Numbered from the stretch's first letter, positions 1 through 8,407 are shown. The stretch is DNA of 64,000 nucleotides from Pseudonocardia benzenivorans CB1190 (GCF_000196675.2 NC_015312.1:5286501-5350500), one strand, 5' to 3'. Numbers and translations: made by a program. Notes: generated by a model not told the origin, from the sequence alone.

Positions 1-952
1 CGATCGAGAGCCCGGACCTGGCGAGCACCTTCGCGGTGGCGGGGATGACGCCGGTCAGCATGTAGACCGGGTCGTCGCCCACCGCGACCGCGGTGTGGAT
101 CCGCGCCCGTGGCGTCCAGCCGTGGGCGGCCGCGACCTCGCTGGTGGTGATCAGCAGCGCGGCCGACCCGTCGTTGTACGGGCTGGAGCTGCCGGCGGTG
201 ACCTTCCAGTCGATGTCACCGAAACGCTCGGTCCAGCGCTCGGCTGCGAACGGGGTCCGCAGTCCGGCGAGGGCCTCGAGGGTCGTCCCGGGCCGGACGG
301 TCTCGTCGACGTCCAGGGTCGACACCGAACCGTCGGGATGGGTGACCTTCAGCGCGGCCACCTCGGCGGCGAACCGGCCCTCCCGCCACGCGGTCGCGGC
401 GCGGACGTGGCTCAGGTGGGCGAACTCGTCGAGCTCGGCGCGGGAGAGCTCCCACCGTCGCGCGATCAGCTCGGCGCTCACGCCCTGCGGGACCAGCCCA
501 CCCGGGTAGCGGTCGGCGATCGTCGGTCCGTGCACGTCGACCTGCTTCCCGCCGACGGTGAACTGGCTGCCGATCGGGATGCGACTCATCGACTCCACCC
601 CGGAGGCGACGACGATGTCGTACGCCCCCGCCACGACCCCCTGCGCGGCGAAGCTGATCGCCTGCTGGCTGCTGCCGCACTGGCGGTCGACCGTCACGCC
701 CGGCACCGACTCGGGCAGCCCGGCGGCCAGCGCGGCGTAGCGCGTGGTGTTGCCGCTCTGCTCCCCGACCTGGCCGACCGCGCCGCCGATGACGTCGTCG
801 ATCTCGGCCGGATCGAGGCCGTCCACCCGCGCCAGCAGGCTGCGGATGGCGTGCGCGTGCAGGTCCACCGGATGGACGTCGTGGTATGCCCCGCCCGGCT
901 TGCCCTTGCCCAACGGCGTCCGCACCGCCTCCACGATCACCGCGTCCCGCAT
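1..952 (-). CDS. Thiolase (acetyl-CoA acyltransferase), 3' end outside window
   Basis: This is a degradative or biosynthetic thiolase, exchanging acetyl or acyl groups between CoA thioesters in beta-oxidation-type pathways. About 317 residues are visible before the gene leaves the window. The N-terminus MRDAVIVEAVRTPLGK is typical, and the acyl-accepting cysteine sits in VDRQCGSSQQA near residue 90. The C-terminal half with the GHP and CxGGG motifs is off the edge. The start is ATG with GGAGG seven bases upstream. The promoter region carries two identical 14-bp palindromes, so a TetR-type repressor is likely. The exact substrate cannot be read from sequence. Confidence 0.93.
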   Translation of the reverse strand, partial: MRDAVIVEAVRTPLGKGKPGGAYHDVHPVDLHAHAIRSLLARVDGLDPAEIDDVIGGAVGQVGEQSGNTTRYAALAAGLPESVPGVTVDRQCGSSQQAISFAAQGVVAGAYDIVVASGVESMSRIPIGSQFTVGGKQVDVHGPTIADRYPGGLVPQGVSAELIARRWELSRAELDEFAHLSHVRAATAWREGRFAAEVAALKVTHPDGSVSTLDVDETVRPGTTLEALAGLRTPFAAERWTERFGDIDWKVTAGSSSPYNDGSAALLITTSEVAAAHGWTPRARIHTAVAVGDDPVYMLTGVIPATAKVLARSGLSI

Positions 953-975
953 GGCCACCTCCGCCTCGTCGCAGC

Positions 976-1051
976 GGACCGATCGGTCCGTGACGTTGAG
1001 GGTGCGCTCCGGGGACGACGCGTTCAAGACATGGGGGACCGATCGGTCCGT
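976..1051. promoter_or_regulatory. Twin palindromic operators upstream of thiolase
   Basis: The perfect palindrome ggaccgatcggtcc, followed by gt in both copies, occurs twice with starts exactly 60 bp apart. Both lie between the thiolase start and the divergent riboswitch operon. TetR-family fatty-acid and CoA-pathway repressors bind sites of this size and symmetry. No candidate repressor gene lies next to it inside the window. A role in thiolase control is inferred from position. Confidence 0.6.
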
Positions 1052-1190
1052 CTCGTTGCTCACATTCGTGCATTCGGCCGACGCCCGGCGCGCCACGGCG
1101 ACGCGGCCGGCGTGCCAAGTGGCTCGCAATGACCGGACATTCGAGCGGTACCGAACGAATGCGGTGCACACCACATCCCCGTCCGGCGTC

Positions 1191-1220
1191 TTGACAGCGA
1201 TGCGGCCCGCCGCGTTCAGT
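1191..1220 (+). promoter_or_regulatory. Predicted promoter of the + strand sulfur operon
   Basis: A perfect -35 hexamer ttgaca is followed after 18 bases by ttcagt, a weak -10. Transcription would start just before the riboswitch aptamer, leaving essentially no 5' spacer. The -10 match is poor, so the exact start is uncertain. Confidence 0.45.
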
Positions 1221-1225
1221 TGAAC

Positions 1226-1318
1226 CGTCCATCCAGAGCGGCCGAGAGACCGGGCTCGTCGACGTCGCAGCAACCACGCGCCACCGCGCGGGGTGCTAAC
1301 GCCCGGAACGATGGGAGT
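1226..1318 (+). promoter_or_regulatory. SAM-I (S-box) riboswitch
   Basis: The conserved order of an S-box aptamer is present: ccatc (P1), agagcggccgagagac, gggctcgtcgac, gcagcaacc, ggtgctaacgcc, then gatgg closing P1. P1 pairs 1229-1233 with 1310-1314. The 3' P1 strand runs straight into gggag, the ribosome binding site of a short leader ORF, so SAM binding would be expected to hide that site (translational OFF). It resembles SAM-I rather than SAM-IV because the agag...gac and gcaacc blocks are arranged as in S-box RNAs. A second copy lies at 13.7 kb on the other strand. Confidence 0.88.
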
Positions 1319-1322
1319 TCCC

Positions 1323-1424
1323 GTGCGCCGAGCGTGCCCGCCCGCCCCTGCGCCCGGTCCCGGCGTGCTGACCCGGCGCCGCCACCTCGACCTCTGCCGC
1401 CTCCGCGCCGCCGCCGGTCGCTGA
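1323..1424 (+). CDS. Leader peptide downstream of SAM riboswitch
   Basis: This 33-codon GTG ORF ends in RRHLDLCRLRAAAGR. Short peptides with an (R/L)H(L/V)DL core followed by Arg and Cys residues are found upstream of sulfur-assimilation and sulfonate/cysteine transport genes in actinobacteria, where they are annotated as putative leader peptides. The start follows gggag by five bases, and that site overlaps the aptamer P1 stem. An internal GTG would give a shorter 19-residue version. It probably senses cysteine or translation state for the downstream operon; this is inference from the family and position. Confidence 0.6.
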   Translation: MRRACPPAPAPGPGVLTRRRHLDLCRLRAAAGR

Positions 1425-1539
1425 CGGTCGTCCGTCCCCCGGCCGACGGGCCGGACCGCGCTCGGCGCCCCCGCGTTCCGGGGCCGCCGTCCGCCGTCCC
1501 GGCCCCGGTGCCGTCCGTCCGGATCCGCCTGGAGGCAGC

Positions 1540-2715
1540 ATGTCCCGACCCGCACTCGTCCCTGCAGCCCGCTCGGCCGTGCCCGGTCCACCATCCGATG
1601 TGGACGTCGTCGTCGTGGGTGCCGGCGTCGTCGGCGCGGCAACGGCCTGGCAGCTCGCGAGCCGTGGCGTCGAGGTGCTGCTCGTCGACCGCTTCGGCCC
1701 GGGGCACAACCGTGGCGCGTCGCACGGGACCAGCCGCATCTACCGCCAGACCTACGTCGCGGCGCCCTACCTGCGGCTCGCGGTCGAGGCCTTCGAGCTG
1801 TGGCGATGTCTCGAGGACGTCACCGGCGCGGCGTTGCTCCAGGTCACCGGCGGTGTCGACCACGGGGACCGCTCGGCGACGACCGCCCTCGCCGGCTCCC
1901 TCGCCGCGCACGGCATCGCCCACCACTGGCTCGACCCGCAGCAGGCCCGCGAGCGGTGGCCGGGCATGCGTTTCTCCGGGCCGGTCCTCGTGCAGCCCGA
2001 CCGGTCCGGCCGGTTGCACGCCGACCAGGCCGTCGCCGCGCTGACCGCCGCCGCGGTCGGCAGCGGGGCCCGTCTGCGTCACCACACGACGGTCGAGCGG
2101 CTGTCGGTACGCGGGACCGACCGCGTCGACGTCGAGACCTCGCAGGGGCGCATCCGTGCCCGCCGGGCCGTCGTCGCGGCCGGTGCCTGGTCGACCGGGT
2201 TGCTCGACGGTCTCGTCGACCTGCCGCCGCTGCGCGTGACGCAGGAGCAGCCCGCCCACTTCCCCGTGCGCGGCGACGACCCGTGCGGTCCCGTCGGGCG
2301 GACCGGACCCGCGTGGCCGACGTTCGTCCACCACACCGGCCCGGCCGACGGCTGGCCGTCCGGGGTGTACGGCCTCGCCGCACCGGCCCACGGTGTGAAG
2401 GTCGGCTTCCACGGGGTGGGCCCGGTGTGCGACCCCGACCGCCGGACGTTCACCGCCGAGCCCGGCCTGCTGCACCGGCTGCAGGACTACGTCGCGCGGC
2501 ACCTGCCGGGGCTCGACGCCGACCACCCTGAGCCGGTGAGCTGCACCTACACCTCGACCCCCGACTCCGGGTTCTTCCTGCGCGCGCACGGCCCGCTCGT
2601 CGTCGCCGCCGGCTTCTCCGGACACGGCTTCAAGTTCGCGCCCGCGCTCGGCCGGGTCCTCGCCGACCTCGCCGCGGGCGCGGCCACGGAGTCCCCACTC
2701 GCCGCGGTTGGTTGA
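1540..2715 (+). CDS. FAD-dependent oxidase, sarcosine oxidase/MTOX-like
   Basis: The protein belongs to the DAO family of flavin amine oxidases (monomeric sarcosine oxidase, N-methyltryptophan oxidase), which oxidise secondary or primary amines with release of peroxide. The Rossmann motif VVVVGAGVVGAATAWQLASRG lies at residues 24-44, followed by a DRF segment for the FAD ribose and the GASHGTSRIYR signature. The C-terminal GFSGHGFKFAPALGR segment is typical. Its length of 391 residues is normal. It is the first large gene after the riboswitch, preceded by ggaggcagc. In this setting the substrate may be a sulfur-containing amine, but that is inferred. Confidence 0.88.
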   Translation: MSRPALVPAARSAVPGPPSDVDVVVVGAGVVGAATAWQLASRGVEVLLVDRFGPGHNRGASHGTSRIYRQTYVAAPYLRLAVEAFELWRCLEDVTGAALLQVTGGVDHGDRSATTALAGSLAAHGIAHHWLDPQQARERWPGMRFSGPVLVQPDRSGRLHADQAVAALTAAAVGSGARLRHHTTVERLSVRGTDRVDVETSQGRIRARRAVVAAGAWSTGLLDGLVDLPPLRVTQEQPAHFPVRGDDPCGPVGRTGPAWPTFVHHTGPADGWPSGVYGLAAPAHGVKVGFHGVGPVCDPDRRTFTAEPGLLHRLQDYVARHLPGLDADHPEPVSCTYTSTPDSGFFLRAHGPLVVAAGFSGHGFKFAPALGRVLADLAAGAATESPLAAVG

Positions 2716-2806
2716 CCGAACCGGTCGATCGACCCGCCTCGCACCGAGTCCTCGCAACCGAGTCCTGGACACCCTCTTCGACACCGACGCCCACCGAAGG
2801 ACCACC

Positions 2807-3811
2807 ATGCCCACCGACCGCCCCCTGCACCTCGCCGTCGAGCTCGACGGCGACGGCGCGCACCCCGCCGCCTGGAGGCGGGCCCGGCACGCCCCCGACC
2901 GGCTGCTGACCGCGGCCCGGGTCGAGCGCGTCGTGCGCAACGCCGAACACGCCGGCTTCACCCTCGCGACGTTCGAGGACTCCCTCGCCCCGCCGTCGCG
3001 CGGCGCCGATCTCGCCGGTCGCATCGGCGCCGTCGAGCGGGCCGCGTTCGTCGCCCCGCTGACCAGCGTCATCGCGGTGGCACCCGTCGTCTCGACGACC
3101 TACACCGAGCCGTTCCACGTCGCCTCCCAGCTGGCGTCGCTGGACTTCGCCGCGGCAGGACGCGCGGGCTGGGTCGTGGCCACCAGCGACGACGCCTCGG
3201 TCGCCGCCGCGCTCGGCCGGCCCGCCGTCACCGACCCCGACGGTCTGCGCCGCGAGGCCCGCGACGCCGTCACCGTCAACCGGGCGCTGTGGGACTCCTG
3301 GGAGGACGACGCGGCGATCCGCGACGTCGCCACCGGCCGCTACCTCGACGTCGACAAGCTGCACTACGTCGACTTCGTCGGCGAGACGTACTCGGTGAAG
3401 GGCCCGGCGATCGTGCCGCGGCCGCCGCAGGGCCAGCTGGTGGTGCTCGCCGCCGACGGACTGCTGCCGCCGGACCTCGTCGACGTCACGCTCGTCGACG
3501 AGCCGACCGTCGACGACGTCGGCGCTGCGGCGCGGCGCGCGGCCACCCCGCGGGTGTTCGCCGAGGTCGAGGTCGTGCTCGACACCGCCGACGGGGATGC
3601 GGTCGACCGGCTCTCCACGCTCGACGCCCACACCCCGTGGCCGGCGGCGCAACGGCTGCGCCACATCGGTTCCGCCGCGGGGCTGGTCGCCCTGCTCACC
3701 GACCTCGCCCGCGTGGTCGACGGCGTGCGGCTGCACGTCGCCGTCCTCGACGAGGACCTGCCCGAGCTGTCGGCGCGGGTCGTGCCCCGCTGCTGCGCGC
3801 CGGGGTCGTGA
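2807..3811 (+). CDS. Luciferase-like monooxygenase, probable C-terminal frameshift
   Basis: This is a flavin-dependent luciferase-like (LLM) protein of 334 residues. It resembles the short members that accompany nitrilotriacetate/DszA-type monooxygenases, with DFVGETYSVKGPA in the middle. The reading frame ends in PRCCAPGS. The next frame continues with LLRAGVVSRPVAGSSL and LGLPRPANRF, which looks like the normal end of the family, up to a stop at 3900 that overlaps the GTG start of the next gene. One base therefore appears to be missing near 3788. This is either a real late frameshift or a sequence error. The catalytic barrel is otherwise intact. Confidence 0.78.
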   Translation: MPTDRPLHLAVELDGDGAHPAAWRRARHAPDRLLTAARVERVVRNAEHAGFTLATFEDSLAPPSRGADLAGRIGAVERAAFVAPLTSVIAVAPVVSTTYTEPFHVASQLASLDFAAAGRAGWVVATSDDASVAAALGRPAVTDPDGLRREARDAVTVNRALWDSWEDDAAIRDVATGRYLDVDKLHYVDFVGETYSVKGPAIVPRPPQGQLVVLAADGLLPPDLVDVTLVDEPTVDDVGAAARRAATPRVFAEVEVVLDTADGDAVDRLSTLDAHTPWPAAQRLRHIGSAAGLVALLTDLARVVDGVRLHVAVLDEDLPELSARVVPRCCAPGS

Positions 3812-3896
3812 GCCGGCCGGTCGCCGGCTCGTCGCTGCGCACCACCCTCGGGCTCCCGCGCCCGGCCAACCGGTTCGTCCCGCAGGAGGCATCCGC

Positions 3897-5270
3897 GTGA
3901 GCACCGTGTCCGACGACGTGCCCTACCCCGACGCGACGCTCCATCTCGGCGTCTTCTTCCAGGGCGTCAACCACTGGACGATCTGGACGCAGCCCGAGAG
4001 CGGCTCGCAGATCGACTTCACCTCGTTCCGGCGGATGATCACCACCGCCGAGCGCGGCCTGTTCGACGCGTTCTTCCTCGGGGAGGGGCTGCGGCTGCGT
4101 GAGGCGGGTGGACGGATCCACGACCTGGACATCGCCGGGAGGCCCGACGCGATCACCCAGCTCGCCGCCCTGACGGGGCTCACCTCGCGGATCGGGCTCG
4201 TCGCGACGCAGAACACCACGTACAACGAGCCCGCCGACCTCGCACGACGGCTGAGCAGCCTCGACGTCCTGTCCGGCGGGCGCGCCGGCTGGAACGTCGT
4301 GACCACCGACAACGCGTGGACCGGCGAGAACTTCCGCCGCGGGGGCTTCCTCGACCACGCCGACCGCTACGTGCGGGCCGAGCAGTTCCTGCACGTCGCC
4401 CGCGCGATGTGGGACGCGTGGGACGACGACGCCGTCGCGACGTCGGCCGAGGCCGCGAGCTGGTCGCGGCCGGGTGGCGTCGTACCGGTGCGGGCCCGCA
4501 CGTCGCAGTTCGCGGTCGACGTCACGCCGGTGCTGCCACGCAGCGAGCAGGGCCACCCGGTGATCTTCCAGGCGGGCGACTCCGCCGCCGGCCGCGACTT
4601 CGCCGCCCGCAACGCCGAGGTGATCTTCTCGGCGCACGGCGGCGACTTCGACGACGCGCTCGCGTTCGCCACCGACATCCGGTCCCGGCTGCGCGCGGTG
4701 GGCCGGCCGGCCGACGACATCCGGATCCTGCCCGGCACCTCGATCGTGCTCGGCGACACCGAGTCGGAGGCCGAGGAGAAGCGCCGCTGGATCACCTCCG
4801 AGCAGGTCACCGGCGCGACCGCGCTGAACATCGCGAGCCAGATCTGGGGCATCGACCTGACCGACCGCGACCCGGACGGGCCCCTCCCGGAGGAGGCTCC
4901 GGTCGTCGCCGAGCGGACCGGGGCGATGGGCTCGCGCCGCTGGGACGACCAGGTCGCGCTCGTGCAGCGCTGGCGGGACGTCGCCGCCGAGCAGAAGCTC
5001 TCGTTGCGGGAGACCGCCGCGGCTCTCGAGCCCCAGCGCGGGCACACCGGCACGCCGGCGTCGCTGGCCGACAGGTTCGCCAGGTTCGTCCGGCACGGCG
5101 CCGTCGACGGGTTCAACGTCTCGCCGATCTTCACCCCCGACGGCCTCGACGACATCGTCGACCGGCTCGTGCCGGAACTGCAGGAGCGCGGGGTGTACCC
5201 GACCGAGTACCGGGGCACGACGCTGCGGGAGCACCTCGGGCTGCGCGACCCGCTGACCCGCCGCGGCTGA
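3897..5270 (+). CDS. NtaA/SnaA/DszA-type flavin monooxygenase
   Basis: At 457 residues this is a full-length member of the nitrilotriacetate monooxygenase component A family. These enzymes use reduced FMN to hydroxylate or cleave C-N and C-S bonds; CmoJ/YtnJ and YxeK of Bacillus act on N-acetylated S-substituted cysteines. Family landmarks are LGVFFQGVNHWTIW near the N-terminus, SGGRAGWNVVTT near residue 130, and PTEYRGTTLREHLGLR at the C-terminus. The GTG start overlaps the conceptual stop of the upstream gene, implying coupling. The reductase that would supply FMNH2 is not seen nearby. Confidence 0.9.
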   Translation: MSTVSDDVPYPDATLHLGVFFQGVNHWTIWTQPESGSQIDFTSFRRMITTAERGLFDAFFLGEGLRLREAGGRIHDLDIAGRPDAITQLAALTGLTSRIGLVATQNTTYNEPADLARRLSSLDVLSGGRAGWNVVTTDNAWTGENFRRGGFLDHADRYVRAEQFLHVARAMWDAWDDDAVATSAEAASWSRPGGVVPVRARTSQFAVDVTPVLPRSEQGHPVIFQAGDSAAGRDFAARNAEVIFSAHGGDFDDALAFATDIRSRLRAVGRPADDIRILPGTSIVLGDTESEAEEKRRWITSEQVTGATALNIASQIWGIDLTDRDPDGPLPEEAPVVAERTGAMGSRRWDDQVALVQRWRDVAAEQKLSLRETAAALEPQRGHTGTPASLADRFARFVRHGAVDGFNVSPIFTPDGLDDIVDRLVPELQERGVYPTEYRGTTLREHLGLRDPLTRRG

Positions 5271-5435
5271 CCGTGCCGATGAATGGTCCGAACAATTCGG
5301 AGCGGTTTCGGGAGAAAACATGCCCGGGGCCGCGCACGCCCCCGCCCCGATCGGCCCGAATTCGACATCGGGTCCCCCTGCGCTGCGCGCGACCTTTCGC
5401 CGGCGCTTTCCTGCCCTTTTCCTGGAGCCAGCACA

Positions 5436-6446
5436 ATGGGCGAAATCGGCGATTCGCGGCCGGAACCCGCCGCGCGCACCGGCACCTCTCTCCGTGATCC
5501 GCGGCCCGCGGACACCGGGCCGGCACCCGGGCCCGCATCGGCACAGCGCGTCGTACCGCTGCGCCATCCGGGGCGGTGGGTCGCGACCGTCGTCGTCCTG
5601 GTCGTACTCGCCCAGATCGGGCACGGGCTGGTCACCAACCCGTACTTCCAGTGGGACCGGTTCGGCTACTGGTTCCTCCGGCCGGTCGTGCTCGAGGGCC
5701 TGCTCATCACGCTGAAGGTGACCGCGCTCAGCGCGGTGTTCGGGCTGCTGGGTGGCGTCGTGCTCGCGCTGTGCCGGCTCTCCCGCAGCCCGGTGCTGCA
5801 GCTGGTGAGCTGGGGCTACGTGTGGCTCTTCCGTTCCGTGCCGCTGATCGTGCTGCTGCTGTTCCTCTACAACTTCAGCGCGCTGTACCCGTCGCTCGGC
5901 CTGGGCGTCCCGTTCGGGCCGACGTTCGTGCAGTTCGACGAGACGGCCCTGGCGACGGAGATCGTCATCGCGGTCGTCGGCCTGAGCCTCAACGAGGCCG
6001 CCTACGCGGCCGAGGTCGTGCGCGGCGGCATCCTCTCGGTCGACCAGGGCCAGCACGAGGCCGCCGCGGCACTGGGCCTGCCACGGCGCTACCAGTTCCG
6101 CCGCATCGTCGCCCCGCAGGCGCTGCGCTCGATCGTGCCCAACTACGTCAACCAGCTCATCGGCTTGATCAAGTCGACGTCGCTGGTGTTCTACGTGTCG
6201 CTGCTCGACCTGTTCGGCCAGGTGCAGAGCCTCGGCAGCACCTATCCCGGCGACATCGTCCCGCTGCTCATGGTCGCGACGGTCTGGTACGTGATCCTCA
6301 CCAGCATCGTGTCCGTCGTGCAGTACTACGTCGAGCGCCGGTTCGCCAGGGGCTCGGTCCGGACGATGCCGCTGACGCCCTTGCAGAAGCTGCGGACCGG
6401 CGTCGCCGAGCTTCGCGGCCGGATCGCGGCAGGAGCCCTCCGATGA
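5436..6446 (+). CDS. Polar amino acid ABC transporter permease (HisM/TcyL type)
   Basis: This is an inner-membrane permease of the polar amino acid uptake family. The first transmembrane segment starts near residue 48 (WVATVVVLVVLAQIGHGL). The core carries VLEGLLITLKVTALSAVFG, FRSVPLIVLLLFLYNF and the coupling-helix EAA motif region EAAAALGLPRRYQFRRIVAPQA. The ATG start was chosen over an earlier in-frame ATG because cctggagccagcaca supplies a ribosome site and the upstream 51 codons look non-coding. The 165 bases between it and the monooxygenase are relatively AT-rich and may hold an internal promoter. A single permease gene suggests a homodimer, as in the yxeMNO importer of Bacillus. Confidence 0.92.
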   Translation: MGEIGDSRPEPAARTGTSLRDPRPADTGPAPGPASAQRVVPLRHPGRWVATVVVLVVLAQIGHGLVTNPYFQWDRFGYWFLRPVVLEGLLITLKVTALSAVFGLLGGVVLALCRLSRSPVLQLVSWGYVWLFRSVPLIVLLLFLYNFSALYPSLGLGVPFGPTFVQFDETALATEIVIAVVGLSLNEAAYAAEVVRGGILSVDQGQHEAAAALGLPRRYQFRRIVAPQALRSIVPNYVNQLIGLIKSTSLVFYVSLLDLFGQVQSLGSTYPGDIVPLLMVATVWYVILTSIVSVVQYYVERRFARGSVRTMPLTPLQKLRTGVAELRGRIAAGALR

Positions 6447-7279
6447 CCACCGACGCAGCCACCCCGGCCGGAATCACCGGTTCGGCCCCGGGAGGAACCG
6501 ACCCGGCCACCGACGTCCGGCCCGCCGCCGTCGAGATCCACGGCGCACACAAGTGGTTCGGCCCCCACCACGTCCTCGCCGGCGTCGACCTGACCGTGCG
6601 ACCGGGCCAGGTCGCGGTCGTCCTCGGCCCGTCCGGGTCCGGGAAGTCGACGCTGCTGCGGTCGATCAACCACCTCGAGAAGCTCGACCACGGCTACGTC
6701 AGCGTCAACGGCGAGCTCGTCGGTGTGCGGCGGCACGGCGAACGGCTCAAGGAGCTCAGCGAGCGCGCGATCCTGCGCCAGCGCGGCGGGATCGGCTTCG
6801 TCTTCCAGAACTTCAACCTGTTCCCGCACCTCACTGCCGCGGAGAACGTCGCCGCGGCCCCCGTCGCGACCCGCCGGGCCACGCGGTCCGAGTCGCGCGC
6901 GCGGGCCGCCGAGCTGCTCGCCCGCGTGGGCCTCGGCGACAAGGCCGACGCCTACCCGCGCCAGCTGTCCGGCGGCCAGCAGCAGCGGGTCGCGATCGCC
7001 CGGGCGCTGGCCCTGCGCCCCGGCGTGATCCTCTTCGACGAACCGACCTCCGCGCTCGATCCCGAGCTGGTCGGGGAGGTTCTCGGCGTCATCGAGGACC
7101 TCGCCAGCACGGGCACGACCCTGATCGTGGTCACCCACGAGATCGGGTTCGCCCGCAAGGTCGCCGACCTGGTCGTCTTCCTCGACGACGGCGTCGTCGT
7201 CGAGCAGGGCACCCCCGCCGAGGTCATCGACCACCCCCGACACCCCCGCACCCGCGAGTTCCTCGCCAAGGTGCTCTGA
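6443..7279 (+). CDS. Polar amino acid ABC transporter ATPase (HisP/GlnQ type)
   Basis: The 278-residue ATPase shows Walker A GPSGSGKST, Q-loop FVFQNFNLFPHLTA, signature LSGGQQQRVAIARAL, Walker B VILFDEPTSALD and the switch histidine in VVTHEIGFA. These are the sequences of the GlnQ/HisP subfamily. The start overlaps the permease stop by four bases (ATGA), so the pair is translationally coupled. It powers uptake of an amino-acid-like substrate with the adjacent permease and lipoprotein. The first roughly 30 residues are a variable extension ahead of the nucleotide-binding domain. Confidence 0.94.
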   Translation: MTTDAATPAGITGSAPGGTDPATDVRPAAVEIHGAHKWFGPHHVLAGVDLTVRPGQVAVVLGPSGSGKSTLLRSINHLEKLDHGYVSVNGELVGVRRHGERLKELSERAILRQRGGIGFVFQNFNLFPHLTAAENVAAAPVATRRATRSESRARAAELLARVGLGDKADAYPRQLSGGQQQRVAIARALALRPGVILFDEPTSALDPELVGEVLGVIEDLASTGTTLIVVTHEIGFARKVADLVVFLDDGVVVEQGTPAEVIDHPRHPRTREFLAKVL

Positions 7280-7303
7280 GCGAACCACCAGGAGACCAGC
7301 ACC

Positions 7304-8407
7304 GTGTCCAGCCCCAGACAGACAACCGCCGTCCGCCGTTCCCCCGTGAGCGGCGACGGTCGCGATAGCGACTATCGCCGCTCACGAGGTCCTGGGGGCT
7401 CCGGTCCCCGGTGGGCACGCATCGCCGCGGCGGGCGTCGCCACCGTCGTGCTCGGGGCCACCGCGGCCGCGTGCGGCGGCAGCGCGCCCGCGGCGACGGG
7501 CAGGACGGAAGGCACCACGAGCGTCACCATCGGCGCGCTGTCCAACGGCGCCGCCAAGGAGACCGCGCTGCAGGTCCCCGTCGTCGAGTCGATCCGCAAC
7601 GAGGTGCCCAGGTCGGTCCCCGACAGTGGCACGCTCGTCATCGGCTCGGGCAGCCTGCCGACCGGGTCGCCGCCCCTCGGGTTCGTAGGGACCGACCAGA
7701 AGACGTTGACCGGCTCCGAGCCCGACCTCGGCAGGCTCGTCGCCGCCGTGCTCGGCCTCGAACCCCGGATCGACAACGCGACCTGGGCGAACCTGTTCGT
7801 CGGTATCGACAGCGGGCGCACCGACGTCGGCTTCTCCAACATCACCGACACCGAGCAGCGCAAGGAGAAGTACGACTTCGCCTGCTACCGCCAGGACAAC
7901 CTCGGGTTCGAGACCCTCGCGAGCAGCCCGTGGAACTTCGACGGCACCGCGGCGAGCCTCGCCGGCAGGACGGTCTCCGTCGGCAAGGGCACCAACCAGG
8001 AGAAGATCCTACTGCAGTGGCAGAGCGAGCTGCAGACGCAGGGCAAGACCCTCGACGTCAAGTACTTCCCGGACATCAACAGCACCTACCTGGCGCTTTC
8101 CTCGGGCAAGATCGACGCCTACTTCCTGCCCAACCCGAGCGTCGCCTACCACGTCACCCAGACCGCGGGCACCCCGACGCCGACACGCAGCGCGGGCAAG
8201 TACTCCGGAGCGGGCGCCTCCCTGCAGGGCCTGATCTGCGCGACGACGAAGAAGGGCAACGGCCTGGCCGAGCCCGTCGCCGACGCGATCAACCACCTCA
8301 TCCAGAATGGCCAGTACGCGGCCTGGCTCGACACCTGGAACCTGGCGAACGAGGCAGTCCCGACCGCCCAGATCAACCCTCCGGGCCTGCCGCTCAGCAA
8401 CTCCTGA
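7304..8407 (+). CDS. Extracellular solute-binding lipoprotein, family 3
   Basis: This is the periplasmic-type binding component of the importer. A hydrophobic segment ARIAAAGVATVVLGATAAAC near residues 38-57 ends in a lipobox cysteine, so the mature protein is a lipid-anchored receptor. SBP family 3 features follow: GTLVIGSGSLPTGSPPLGF, a DVGFSNITDTEQRKEKYDF segment and KIDAYFLPNPSVAYHV. The start is GTG with ggaga upstream. About 14 residues between the start and the signal peptide are encoded by a dispersed palindromic repeat, giving an unusually long n-region. No alternative start lies downstream of the repeat, so the repeat must be translated. Confidence 0.9.
   Translation: MSSPRQTTAVRRSPVSGDGRDSDYRRSRGPGGSGPRWARIAAAGVATVVLGATAAACGGSAPAATGRTEGTTSVTIGALSNGAAKETALQVPVVESIRNEVPRSVPDSGTLVIGSGSLPTGSPPLGFVGTDQKTLTGSEPDLGRLVAAVLGLEPRIDNATWANLFVGIDSGRTDVGFSNITDTEQRKEKYDFACYRQDNLGFETLASSPWNFDGTAASLAGRTVSVGKGTNQEKILLQWQSELQTQGKTLDVKYFPDINSTYLALSSGKIDAYFLPNPSVAYHVTQTAGTPTPTRSAGKYSGAGASLQGLICATTKKGNGLAEPVADAINHLIQNGQYAAWLDTWNLANEAVPTAQINPPGLPLSNS
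7345..7386. repeat. 40-bp palindromic repeat, copy A (inside coding sequence)
   Basis: An inverted repeat begins gtgagcggcgacggtcgc and closes with tatcgccgctcac around a gata-containing centre. It belongs to the same family as the copies at 9.2 kb and 28.9 kb. Here it is read through as VSGDGRDSDYRRSRG within the N-terminus of the binding lipoprotein, between start codon and signal peptide. The mRNA would form a strong hairpin about 40 bases after the start codon. Confidence 0.75.

Noticed and set aside
1226..1318. Possible SAM-IV or cobalamin riboswitch instead of SAM-I
   Set aside because: The agagcgg...gagac, gcaacc and gtgctaa blocks and P1 placement match the S-box order; no cobalamin-type B12-box is present.
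1216..3072. 618-codon open frame on the minus strand over the flavin oxidase gene
   Set aside because: It is antisense to a clear DAO-family gene, has an Arg/Gly-rich composition and no family motifs. High GC creates such frames.
3696..6056. 786-codon minus-strand open frame across monooxygenase and permease genes
   Set aside because: It spans several real genes on the other strand and reads as low-complexity His/Arg/Gly sequence.
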